A stretch of DNA of 33,393 nt. Source: Pseudomonadales bacterium (GTDB taxonomy: Bacteria; Pseudomonadota; Gammaproteobacteria; Pseudomonadales; Pseudohongiellaceae). Made by a program: the position numbers and the translations under genes. Positions 17,464 through 25,146 of this stretch are shown here, in pieces; the first letter of the stretch is position 1, and every line of letters starts with the position of its first letter. A model generated the notes under the pieces. That model had not been told where the DNA came from and ran no database searches. It worked only from the letters and a program-made list of their open reading frames with translations. The stretch is taken from positions 1 through 33,393 of the forward strand of contig JALQUB010000043.1 in NCBI GenBank assembly GCA_023268635.1, written 5' to 3'.

Positions 17464-18156
17464 TTAGTTAGTTGCCCCATGGTCAACTAAGTGTTGCAGG
17501 AATGCAGCGAGATTCGTGTAGCTTGCGCTACCTTCAGCAAGCTGTGCACCACCATCATGACTCACTCCGGTCACCTTAGACAAGATCTGAGTGCGCTTTG
17601 CTGCAGACCCATTTAGATAGTTCCTAAATGCACTGAGGTTTGTTGCTTTCGAAGTCTCACTAGCTCGTTCAAACAAGAGGTCGGCGTTTGCTGCCGCTCC
17701 TCCTTGAACATGACAGACAATGCAAAGGGTCTGTACGACCTGTGTCTCGAGCGAATTCGTATATAAGGTTGTCGCTTGTTCTAAGCTGCTCGCAATAGGA
17801 TCGCTTATCACTTCTGCAAAACTACTTAGTCGAAAAAGAATGGGGTCCGCGCTAATTAGTGCTAGATTCAGTGAATAATTAGTACCACCCACCTCAACCG
17901 TTGGCACACGCAGAACCTGCTCGCTGAAAATAGACGCTCCGTCAGTGTTGGTAAATGGGATCTCGGCCGCGGCCAGGACGGAGAAATCATAGTTATTGTC
18001 GTTAATAACTAAGCCTAACTCGAGAGAGTAGGCGGTCTCACCAATAGTCGCTTTAGGTATCACTAAAACGTTATCAACAAACGTTGCGCTCTGCGCGAAC
18101 AGTGAAGCGCTGAAGATAAGACTTCCAAGAAATACTGCGGTGATCCTTCTGCTCAT
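17464..18156 (-). CDS. Periplasmic c-type cytochrome-like protein with duplicated N-terminal repeat
   Basis: A 230-residue exported protein; ATG 18156 follows AAAGGGG at 18163-18169. The signal peptide ends near SLFAQS (residue 22). Two imperfect repeats follow: VLVIPKATIGETAYSLEL (30-47) and VLRVPTVEVGGTNYSLNL (81-98). The C-terminal domain carries CIVCH (145-149), one covalent haem c site. The distal part SHDGGAQLAEGSASYTNL (199-216) resembles single-haem domains of large marine outer-envelope proteins. No Met apart from the start is present, so the sixth haem ligand, if any, is not Met; H200 is a candidate. It is the first gene of the DUF4266-DUF3570-apbE operon, which argues for an electron-transfer role. 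Confidence 0.8.
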   Translation of the reverse strand: MSRRITAVFLGSLIFSASLFAQSATFVDNVLVIPKATIGETAYSLELGLVINDNNYDFSVLAAAEIPFTNTDGASIFSEQVLRVPTVEVGGTNYSLNLALISADPILFRLSSFAEVISDPIASSLEQATTLYTNSLETQVVQTLCIVCHVQGGAAANADLLFERASETSKATNLSAFRNYLNGSAAKRTQILSKVTGVSHDGGAQLAEGSASYTNLAAFLQHLVDHGATN

Positions 18157-18243
18157 ATGAAACCCCTTTATGACGAATTAGTATTATCGTTTTTAACCGC
18201 AAGCCGTTGCGTCTTAACCACAAACTAGTTGCTGAATTTGCAT

Positions 18244-18249
18244 ATTATA
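18244..18249 (-). promoter_or_regulatory. Candidate -10 box for the cytochrome-DUF4266-DUF3570-apbE operon
   Basis: Read on the minus strand this is a perfect TATAAT, 88 bases before the cytochrome start at 18156. No good -35 hexamer sits 16-18 bases upstream. The 260-base divergent gap 18157-18416 otherwise shows only a 5-bp hairpin around 18200 and no gene. Confidence 0.35.
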
Positions 18250-18416
18250 AACAGAATCTGGGTCGAAATACGCTCTCCTATGGATTGCGCGGGATATCAA
18301 TAACTTACTGTCTAACATACTCTCTGGCGCGAACAATATCCATGGTCTATGCTTAGGGCTTATCAGAACTTTTGCCATTAGTTAGCGGCTATTGTCGCTA
18401 CTCGGAGGAGCGAGTC

Positions 18417-18902
18417 ATGCAGAAGCAATTATTAACAAGGTTTTGTCTGCTAAGCATAATCCTTGCCCCAGGTGTATTTGCCCAAGAACCTGAAAGCAAG
18501 CCAGACGACGGTGAGGTCGTTCGCGTTGAAGATCTAAGTCGTCGTGAACTAGATGCCTATATCATTGAAGCAGAAGACCAGTTCTACGAAATATTTAATG
18601 CAATTAATAGTGATGACCGCTTCGATATCATCTGCCGCAAAGAAACGAGAATAGGATCCAATATCCCCGTCCGCGTCTGCCCTCCACGATTCCTCGTTGA
18701 GGCAATGGCTGATAATGCGTCTAACTACATGTTCGACTCAGGAAACTTCGTAACCGATCAAAGCATCGAGAGCGATGCAAAGCCTGAGTTACAACAGCTG
18801 CAGGAGGAAATGGCGGTGCTTATCAAGAGCAACCCGCAGCTACGCGAAATAGCGGGGATACTCCGATTGCTACGAGCTAGAAGAGAGCAACTCTCGCGCT
18901 AG
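18417..18902 (+). CDS. Small secreted protein of unknown function
   Basis: A 161-residue protein. ATG 18417 follows GGAGGAG (18404-18410) with good spacing, so it is preferred to the in-frame ATG-less extension to 18372. A signal peptide (LLTRFCLLSIILAPGVFA) ends at about residue 22, before QEPESKPDD. The mature protein is acidic and helical: LSRRELDAYIIEAEDQFYEI, then an RFDIICRKETRIGSNIPVRVC segment with two cysteines that may form a disulfide, and a charged C-terminal helix ending RARREQLSR. I recognise it only as a type seen in marine gammaproteobacteria, with no named domain. It is divergent from the cytochrome operon and 96 bases before the next gene. Confidence 0.75.
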   Translation: MQKQLLTRFCLLSIILAPGVFAQEPESKPDDGEVVRVEDLSRRELDAYIIEAEDQFYEIFNAINSDDRFDIICRKETRIGSNIPVRVCPPRFLVEAMADNASNYMFDSGNFVTDQSIESDAKPELQQLQEEMAVLIKSNPQLREIAGILRLLRARREQLSR

Positions 18903-18998
18903 GGATATTTATTCCCCATGTTTTTGATATGGCTTTAAGTTCAGCACTCAGTATTGGTTATACTGCTGACCTCAGATTTGGTGGATCATGAGATTGCT

Positions 18999-20222
18999 AT
19001 GTCAACTACAGACTACGACGTCGTCATACTTGGCGGCGGTGCCGCCGGACTCTTTGCCGCCCTAACCGCATCGCAAAGGGGGAGGCGTGTCCTCGTTCTA
19101 GAACGGGCAAATAAAATTGGGAAAAAAATTCTGATGTCCGGTGGCGGACGTTGCAATTTCACCAATCTATTTATAGAGCCGCAAAACTTTCTCTCTGCCA
19201 ATGAGCACTTCTGTAAGTCTGCGCTTAATCAATATAGTCAGTGGGACTTTATCGATCTCATGCAACGTCATGGATTGGAGTACGAGGAGCGCAAACACGG
19301 TCAGCTTTTTTGCACGAATACGGCAAATGATCTTCTCACTATTCTCGAAGAGGAATGCTGCATAGGCGAAGTTAAATTTCGTACCAACTGCGACGTTCTT
19401 GAATTGACTACGCTATCGCCTACTGAAGCTAACAGCGCGAGGTATATGATTCACTGCGACGAACAGGGACGGTCAACCTCCTATTCCTGTGAGTCTGTTA
19501 TCGTTGCGACAGGTGCGCTATCCGTGCCAACACTAGGTGGCAGCGATCGTGGTTACCAGCTTGCTCGAGATTTAGGACTCGGCCTAGTTGAGCGCCGCGC
19601 GGGTCTTGTGCCCTTCATGTTTAGCGATGCCATCCTCGCTCTATGCAGCACACTATCGGGCTGTTCGGTATTTGTTGAAGCAAGCTGCGGCAATGCTCAC
19701 TTCACAGAGGATATGCTCTTTACGCATCGCGGTTTAAGCGGCCCTGCAATGTTGCAAATTTCAAACTATTGGCAGCCTGGCGAAACACTGACAATCAACT
19801 TACTTCCATTACATGACGCCACAGAGTATTTAATCGAAGAAAAACAGAAGAGCCCTCGACAGAAAATTCGCACTGCACTCGGACGACTTCTGCCCAAGGC
19901 TTTAGTCGCTGAAATTGAGACGCTGTGGTGGGCGGATTATACAGAACGACCATTGGCTGAATGCAACGACACAATTTTGAAAAAACTAGGTGCGCAGCTT
20001 AATGCGTGGAAATTAAAACCATCTGCAACTGAAGGATATCGTACCGCAGAGGTAACTTTAGGCGGGGTAAGTACCCAAGACGTCAGCTCTAAAACCATGG
20101 AGGCAATAGCACATCCGGGATTATATTTCGTCGGTGAAGTACTAGATGTCACAGGCCATTTGGGCGGGTTTAACTTCCAGTGGGCCTGGAGTTCGGGCTA
20201 TGTTGCTGGGCTAAATGCTTAG
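18999..20222 (+). CDS. FAD/NAD(P)-binding flavoprotein of the BaiN/YhiN (HI0933) family
   Basis: A 407-residue cytoplasmic flavoprotein, close in size to E. coli YhiN (400). ATG 18999 gives MSTTDYDVVILGGGAAGLFA, with the dinucleotide-binding GGGAAG at 12-17 directly at the N-terminus; starts further upstream lack family support. The family signature GKKILMSGGGRCNFTN lies at about 41-56 and the C-terminal VTGHLGGFNFQWAWSSGYVAG-type segment is complete. BaiN-type enzymes have been linked to bile-acid or other reductions, but for most members the substrate is unknown. The TAG stop overlaps the convergent hldE stop by three bases. Confidence 0.92.
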   Translation: MSTTDYDVVILGGGAAGLFAALTASQRGRRVLVLERANKIGKKILMSGGGRCNFTNLFIEPQNFLSANEHFCKSALNQYSQWDFIDLMQRHGLEYEERKHGQLFCTNTANDLLTILEEECCIGEVKFRTNCDVLELTTLSPTEANSARYMIHCDEQGRSTSYSCESVIVATGALSVPTLGGSDRGYQLARDLGLGLVERRAGLVPFMFSDAILALCSTLSGCSVFVEASCGNAHFTEDMLFTHRGLSGPAMLQISNYWQPGETLTINLLPLHDATEYLIEEKQKSPRQKIRTALGRLLPKALVAEIETLWWADYTERPLAECNDTILKKLGAQLNAWKLKPSATEGYRTAEVTLGGVSTQDVSSKTMEAIAHPGLYFVGEVLDVTGHLGGFNFQWAWSSGYVAGLNA

Positions 20223-21643
20223 CCCTTGCGCATTTTTTCCACAATTGCCGACGTCGAACAGTTATCAAGAAATTCTAAAGACTTCACCTGACCACCATAA
20301 GACAGCACATACTCGCCGCCTACGACCTGATCGATAGAATAATCCCCGCCCTTCACGAGAATATCTGGATTAATCTCGCGCAGAAGGTTTTCTGGCGTAT
20401 CTTCAGCGAAACTCACTACCCAATCCACCGCCTCTAAACCTGCAAGTACGGCAAGTCGACGCTCGACTGGATTAATAGGACGTCCCTCACCCTTGAGTCG
20501 GTGAACAGACGCGTCATCATTAATTGCCACTATTAAACGATCACCGAGCTTTTTAGCTTCAGTTAAATATCCAACATGACCCGCGTGAATAATATCGAAA
20601 CAACCATTGGTGAAAACTATCTGTTCCCCGTGCGCCTTTGCATCTTCTACCGCTATACGAAGCTGTTCGGCAGTCATCACCCCTCGACCGGACGTCTGTT
20701 CATTGTGAAGTGCCCGGCGTAATTCAGGTCCGCTTATCGCTGCCGTTCCCAACTTGCCTACCGCGAGACTCGCGGCAAGGTTAGCCAGTGCTGTTGCCTC
20801 TGCAAGCGCCTCACCCGCTGCCAAACTAGCGGCCAACACCGAAATAACCGTATCTCCCGCGCCAGTCACGTCAAATACCTCTTGTGCTCTAGCGGGCAAA
20901 TGTAACTCGGGCGCTCCAGGACGTAACAATGTCATTCCGCTTTCGCCGCGAGTGATTAATATCGATTCGAGCTCGAGCTCTTTCATGAGTTCAAGTCCCT
21001 TCTCGACCAATTCTCGTTCATTTGCACAAGCGCCGACGACGGTTTCAAACTCCAGCAAGTTGGGCGTAATTAATGTCGCACCACGATACTTAGTAAAGTC
21101 TGTGCCCTTAGGATCGACGATGATGGGTTTGCCAGCTGCCCTAGCTGCCGTTATTAATGCCGGCACATCCTGCAGGGCGCCTTTCGCGTAGTCAGAAATA
21201 ATAACGACTTGAGTAGAATCTAAGACCGCAGCGAATCTAGCCGGCAGTTCCGCAACGTCTGCTGGTTCAAATGTTTGTTCGAAATCCATGCGCAAGAGCT
21301 GCTGGTGCTGACTAATTACACGCAGCTTGGTAATCGTAGGCTTGTCTGGTGATTCTAGAAATTCACAGCGCACACCCGCTGCCGCAAGCCGGGACGCCAA
21401 GTCTTTCGCGGTCGCGTCGGCCCCCACCACCCCGACTAGGGTCGCAGCACCGCCTAGTGCCGCAATATTCAGTGCGACATTACCAGCGCCCCCTGGACGA
21501 TCTTCTTGATTGTTGACGCGGACCACAGGCACCGGGGCCTCGGGAGAGATACGCGTCGCGGAGCCGTGGTAGTAGCGATCGAGCATGACATCGCCTACGA
21601 CCAATACGCGAGCCGCTTGGAAGGGGGGCAAAGTTTGCGGCAT
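20219..21643 (-). CDS. hldE: Bifunctional heptose-7-phosphate kinase / heptose-1-phosphate adenylyltransferase
   Basis: HldE (RfaE) makes ADP-heptose: the kinase phosphorylates D-glycero-manno-heptose 7-phosphate and the second domain adenylylates heptose 1-phosphate. The product is 474 residues (E. coli 477) from ATG 21643, preceded by CGGAGA; upstream in-frame ATGs would add non-family sequence. The PfkB-type kinase spans about 1-315, with DRPGGAGNVALN (48-59) and the catalytic DVTGAGD (258-264). The nucleotidyltransferase spans about 340-474, with FTNGCFDIIHAGHVGYL (344-360, HxGH) and the C-terminal STSAIVEKMRKG. The product feeds WaaC and WaaF encoded further right. The 106-base gap to the divergent membrane-protein gene must hold both promoters. 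Confidence 0.97.
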   Translation of the reverse strand: MPQTLPPFQAARVLVVGDVMLDRYYHGSATRISPEAPVPVVRVNNQEDRPGGAGNVALNIAALGGAATLVGVVGADATAKDLASRLAAAGVRCEFLESPDKPTITKLRVISQHQQLLRMDFEQTFEPADVAELPARFAAVLDSTQVVIISDYAKGALQDVPALITAARAAGKPIIVDPKGTDFTKYRGATLITPNLLEFETVVGACANERELVEKGLELMKELELESILITRGESGMTLLRPGAPELHLPARAQEVFDVTGAGDTVISVLAASLAAGEALAEATALANLAASLAVGKLGTAAISGPELRRALHNEQTSGRGVMTAEQLRIAVEDAKAHGEQIVFTNGCFDIIHAGHVGYLTEAKKLGDRLIVAINDDASVHRLKGEGRPINPVERRLAVLAGLEAVDWVVSFAEDTPENLLREINPDILVKGGDYSIDQVVGGEYVLSYGGQVKSLEFLDNCSTSAIVEKMRKG

Positions 21644-21734
21644 GATCGATTTCTCCGGTTTAGCGAACGGTGGCGCTTGTGAATTTTTCGCAGAGTTTAG
21701 CATAGCCTCCATGGGTGGTCGCACCCCCTTGCTC

Positions 21735-21743
21735 TGCTACAAT
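21735..21743 (+). promoter_or_regulatory. Extended -10 promoter, possibly leaderless
   Basis: TGC followed by TACAAT forms an extended -10 element. Its last base is seven bases before ATG 21750, so transcription would start at or beside the start codon. No Shine-Dalgarno sequence is present before that ATG, which fits a leaderless mRNA. Confidence 0.4.
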
Positions 21744-21749
21744 CACCGA

Positions 21750-23291
21750 ATGCCAAATCACAGCGCCCTCAACTGGCTTCGCCGCCACCCCAAGCCCGTC
21801 GCGGTCATCTGCTCCCTGTTGGTGTCCGGCTATTTCTTAGCACTGGGCATTGCCCCTAACGACGATGCCTACACCTATGTACGAGTGGCGGACATATTGC
21901 TCAATGATGGCTTGTCGGCAGCCTACGCGCATTATCCCTGGGCGACCTATTCGGTGCTATTTGCTCAACTCGCGCCATTCGGCGTCAATCTCTTCGTCGC
22001 AGGCCTCTTATTCAATGCCCTACTATACGCCCTCTTAGCCTATTGTTTTATCGAACTCGTTAGCGAGTTGACCCGTGCCTGGCCGAGTGAGCAGCGCGAC
22101 TCCGCCTTGTTGTATGCAATTCTCACGATCACGTTGTACCCACAATTAAACGAATTCCGCAGTATGCTCATTCGGGATGTCGGTTTCTGGGCGTTTTCCC
22201 TCATTGGGCTTCTGCAACTGATCAAACTGGCAAGACCTGTAACTCAGCGCATAGAATTTTGGAAACAAGGAATCGGCTTCTGCCTCGCACTTGCTTGCGC
22301 TTTTGCTTTTCGCGCAGAAGCGCTTGTGTATCTCATATTCAGTCCATTGCTGCTCCTCACACTTCGTTCGGATAACGGTGGGAGACGCATAGGCGATGCA
22401 ATCCGACTAGCGGCACTCATCGTAGGTAGCGTTTCAGCCATAGCCATCGCCTGCCTCCTCGCGGGTTTCGATTTGTTTGCCCTGCTCAGCAAATTCCTCT
22501 CTACTTATACACCGTTTGTTGAAGCCGCATTCACCAATGACGAAGTGCAGCGGTCGACACTCAGTGCATCACTATTCGAGGACAATGCGGAGGAGCACTT
22601 ATCCCTACTGATGATCGTAGGGCTTTTCGGCACACTAATCGCAAGTCTCGCAACCGCCATTGGTTTCCCTTATGCAAGTACCCTGAGTATTGCCGCCCTG
22701 CGTTATCGACTGGCGAAAGTGTTCAGCGTCGACTCGAATGCGCTCCATTTAATTGTGGGTTTCGCACTGATTAATTTCGGAATACTTATTGGGTTTATTC
22801 TCATGACTCGATTCGTATCCGCGAGATACGGCATGCTACTCAGCCTTCTCGTCATCCTTTTTATCCCGCTGATCCTCGCGCGGGCTCGCAGACCTGCACA
22901 ACTTATCCACACGCCTTCACTGCCAACCTGGTCAGTCGGACTCTTGTTTTTCTACTGCTTCGTTGACTCGTTCTATAGCTTCGGAGACCGAAAGGAATTT
23001 CTCAATGAGGCTGTGGCGTGGATACAACAAAGCGATAGTTCCGCACCCTTCATCAGCAATAGACATGCTTTAGCTTATGCGAGTGGGCGCGTGGAAAATT
23101 ACGAGAAAAGCCCGCGTACTTTCAGCGCAGATGAGCTACGCGCCACGAAGGTTGGCACGGAGATAGCCGTCGAGTTGAATGCACAACTGCGAGATTCAAT
23201 CTCTGCATTAGAGCAAGAAGGTTTCTTCGAACGAATCGCTGCCTTCTCTGGCGAAGGTGAAGTACGAATTCTTATTCTGCGTCGGCTTTAG
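21750..23291 (+). CDS. Polytopic membrane protein, GT-C glycosyltransferase-like
   Basis: A 513-residue inner-membrane protein from ATG 21750; the frame is open upstream to 21585 but that part overlaps hldE and its promoter. One hydrophobic helix (about 17-34) is followed by the loop APNDDAYTYVRVADIL, where the acidic NDD pair resembles the catalytic first loop of GT-C fold transferases such as PMT/ArnT. Eight to ten further transmembrane segments run to about residue 420, and a soluble domain of about 90 residues ends the protein. Its place among LPS genes suggests transfer of a sugar from a polyprenyl-phosphate donor to LPS or another envelope acceptor. Donor and acceptor are unknown, and assignment to GT-C is moderate. 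Confidence 0.6.
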   Translation: MPNHSALNWLRRHPKPVAVICSLLVSGYFLALGIAPNDDAYTYVRVADILLNDGLSAAYAHYPWATYSVLFAQLAPFGVNLFVAGLLFNALLYALLAYCFIELVSELTRAWPSEQRDSALLYAILTITLYPQLNEFRSMLIRDVGFWAFSLIGLLQLIKLARPVTQRIEFWKQGIGFCLALACAFAFRAEALVYLIFSPLLLLTLRSDNGGRRIGDAIRLAALIVGSVSAIAIACLLAGFDLFALLSKFLSTYTPFVEAAFTNDEVQRSTLSASLFEDNAEEHLSLLMIVGLFGTLIASLATAIGFPYASTLSIAALRYRLAKVFSVDSNALHLIVGFALINFGILIGFILMTRFVSARYGMLLSLLVILFIPLILARARRPAQLIHTPSLPTWSVGLLFFYCFVDSFYSFGDRKEFLNEAVAWIQQSDSSAPFISNRHALAYASGRVENYEKSPRTFSADELRATKVGTEIAVELNAQLRDSISALEQEGFFERIAAFSGEGEVRILILRRL

Positions 23292-23299
23292 TTTGTCGA

Positions 23300-25063
23300 T
23301 TACCAATCGTCTGTCTCTTCCCGTTTAGTGACTAAATAATCACCAAGGATTAGGTAATTCAAATCTGTTCCCAAGAAGACGTTGAGAGCATCTTCGGGTG
23401 TACAGGCCATCGCCTCACCTGGTCGATTGAGCGCGGTATTCACAATCACGCCTCGTCCTGTCTTCTCCTTAAATTCACGGAGCAAGGTATAGAAATCCGC
23501 GCAGTGTTCTTCCGTGACGAGTTGTGAACGGACTGTGCCGTCGATGTGTATCACCGACGGAAAGCCGTGCTTAAACTTTTCGCTGGCCAATGTGCTCACG
23601 CACATAGTCTGGTCTCGGAATTCCGGGAATTCCTCACTAAATGCGGAGCCAGATTCTCCAACGCTATCTGCTAAAATGCTGGCCGAATAAGGTCGCCAAG
23701 ATTCTCTAAACTTGACCTGCTTATTTATCTTATTCACCACGTCTTCCTTGCTCGCGTCCGCAAGTATGCTGCGGTTGCCGAGTGCCCGCGAACCGAACTC
23801 CATACGATCTCGATACCAGGCAATAACCTCTCCGGCTGCGATCAGCTCTGCAGCACGTTCGTGTGGGTTTTCTAGAAGCTCGTAGACTGGTTTCTCGCGA
23901 TGATCTTTGCAGGCGCGCTCACATTGACGTCGTGTATACCGCGGGCCTAGGAAGAGATTATCGACCGGCACTATGTCTATTCCTTGCGATCGAATAGCGT
24001 ATGCCGCGGCACCGATTGCCGTGCCGGAATCCGCACAGGCTGGACTCACAATCAACTTCTTCACCGCAGGCATCGCTGCCAGTCTCCGATTGAGACGAAT
24101 ATTCATCGACCCGGTGCCAGCAAAAGCGAGTCGTCCTGTCTCGGCGATGTGCTCACCTAAGAATGTCTCCAACATCTGAACCGCGAGGTCTTCGTAGAGT
24201 TTCTGAATCGCCGCAGCGTAATGGACATAGGGGTCGTCCGTAAGATTTCCGACACGACGGGGGCCAAGTAAGTCGACGAGTTTCTTACTGAAATAATGTC
24301 CCTTAGACTTCGCTTTATAGCGCCTCAATCCGACTGTGCTTATGAGCCGATTATTCACTTTGAATCGACGCCCTCGTAGCCGTGCAAGGGAGCTTAGGTC
24401 GTACTTATTAGGATCGCCAAAGGGGGCGATGCCCATGACCTTAAACTCACCGTCGAGAATTTCGAAACCGAGGTAGTCTGTCAGTGCAGCATACATTCCA
24501 CTGAGCGAATCTGGATTATAAAATTCTTTAATCCGAGTGAATTTTCTATTCTCGTAGTAACCGAGATAGATAGTTGAATACTCACCTTTCGAGTCAATAG
24601 AAAAAACAGGCGTCTTATCAGGAAGGTTCTCAAGCAGGAGGGCGCTGCTCGCATGAGCGAGCTGATGCTGTACCGGAATAATTTCAACACTTCGCGGAAT
24701 ATGAAGTTTGTCGAGAAACTCTTCCAACTCGTGACGATAACGTCGATAGCGGCGATTTCCATTCAAGACACTATCGATTGCGCGATCAGGTGCGTACCAA
24801 TGGCGATACGCGTAATGCCAACGCGCTTTGTTGAAAAGATTGATCGGCGCATACGGGATCGCGACCTGGTCGACATCGGTGCCCCGTACATCCGCAGCCT
24901 GTAGGCAATACCTTGCAGCTAAATAAGGAGACTCGCCGTTGGCATGGCGACGGCGAATTAATCGTTCCTCTTCCACTGCTGCAACTAACTCTCCATCGCG
25001 GAAAATTGCAGCGGCTGGATCGTGGCCGACGGCGCCGGCCAAACCTAGGGTAATTTTCGCCAT
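23300..25063 (-). CDS. Carbamoyltransferase (NodU/CmcH family), probable LPS-core heptose O-carbamoyltransferase
   Basis: A 587-residue enzyme from ATG 25063 (GAGAGAAG upstream). NodU/CmcH enzymes use carbamoyl phosphate and ATP to put a carbamoyl group on a sugar hydroxyl. The N-terminal Kae1-like domain shows GHDPAAAIF (13-21), VQHQLAHASSA (131-141) with the metal-binding histidines, and SIDSKGEYSTIY (155-166), where the usual DGxGE reads DSKGE. The C-terminal YrdC-like domain shows RDRMEFGSRALGNRSILAD and KFRESWRPYSASIL. It follows waaG by 83 bases. In P. aeruginosa a homologue beside the waaFCG genes is known for 7-O-carbamoylation of core heptose II, which is the most likely role here. 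The acceptor is inferred only from context. Confidence 0.85.
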   Translation of the reverse strand: MAKITLGLAGAVGHDPAAAIFRDGELVAAVEEERLIRRRHANGESPYLAARYCLQAADVRGTDVDQVAIPYAPINLFNKARWHYAYRHWYAPDRAIDSVLNGNRRYRRYRHELEEFLDKLHIPRSVEIIPVQHQLAHASSALLLENLPDKTPVFSIDSKGEYSTIYLGYYENRKFTRIKEFYNPDSLSGMYAALTDYLGFEILDGEFKVMGIAPFGDPNKYDLSSLARLRGRRFKVNNRLISTVGLRRYKAKSKGHYFSKKLVDLLGPRRVGNLTDDPYVHYAAAIQKLYEDLAVQMLETFLGEHIAETGRLAFAGTGSMNIRLNRRLAAMPAVKKLIVSPACADSGTAIGAAAYAIRSQGIDIVPVDNLFLGPRYTRRQCERACKDHREKPVYELLENPHERAAELIAAGEVIAWYRDRMEFGSRALGNRSILADASKEDVVNKINKQVKFRESWRPYSASILADSVGESGSAFSEEFPEFRDQTMCVSTLASEKFKHGFPSVIHIDGTVRSQLVTEEHCADFYTLLREFKEKTGRGVIVNTALNRPGEAMACTPEDALNVFLGTDLNYLILGDYLVTKREETDDW

Positions 25064-25146
25064 AGGTGCTTCTCTCACTTTCTGCACATATCTAAATCAG
25101 TGGTGCGCATGTTACGCTTATTCAGGAATATGCACACCCTTCGGGC

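Noticed and set aside
21585..21749. N-terminal extension of the GT-C-like protein to 568 residues
   Set aside because: The extra part overlaps the hldE start and the candidate promoter, lacks a ribosome site, and does not look like a membrane protein N-terminus.
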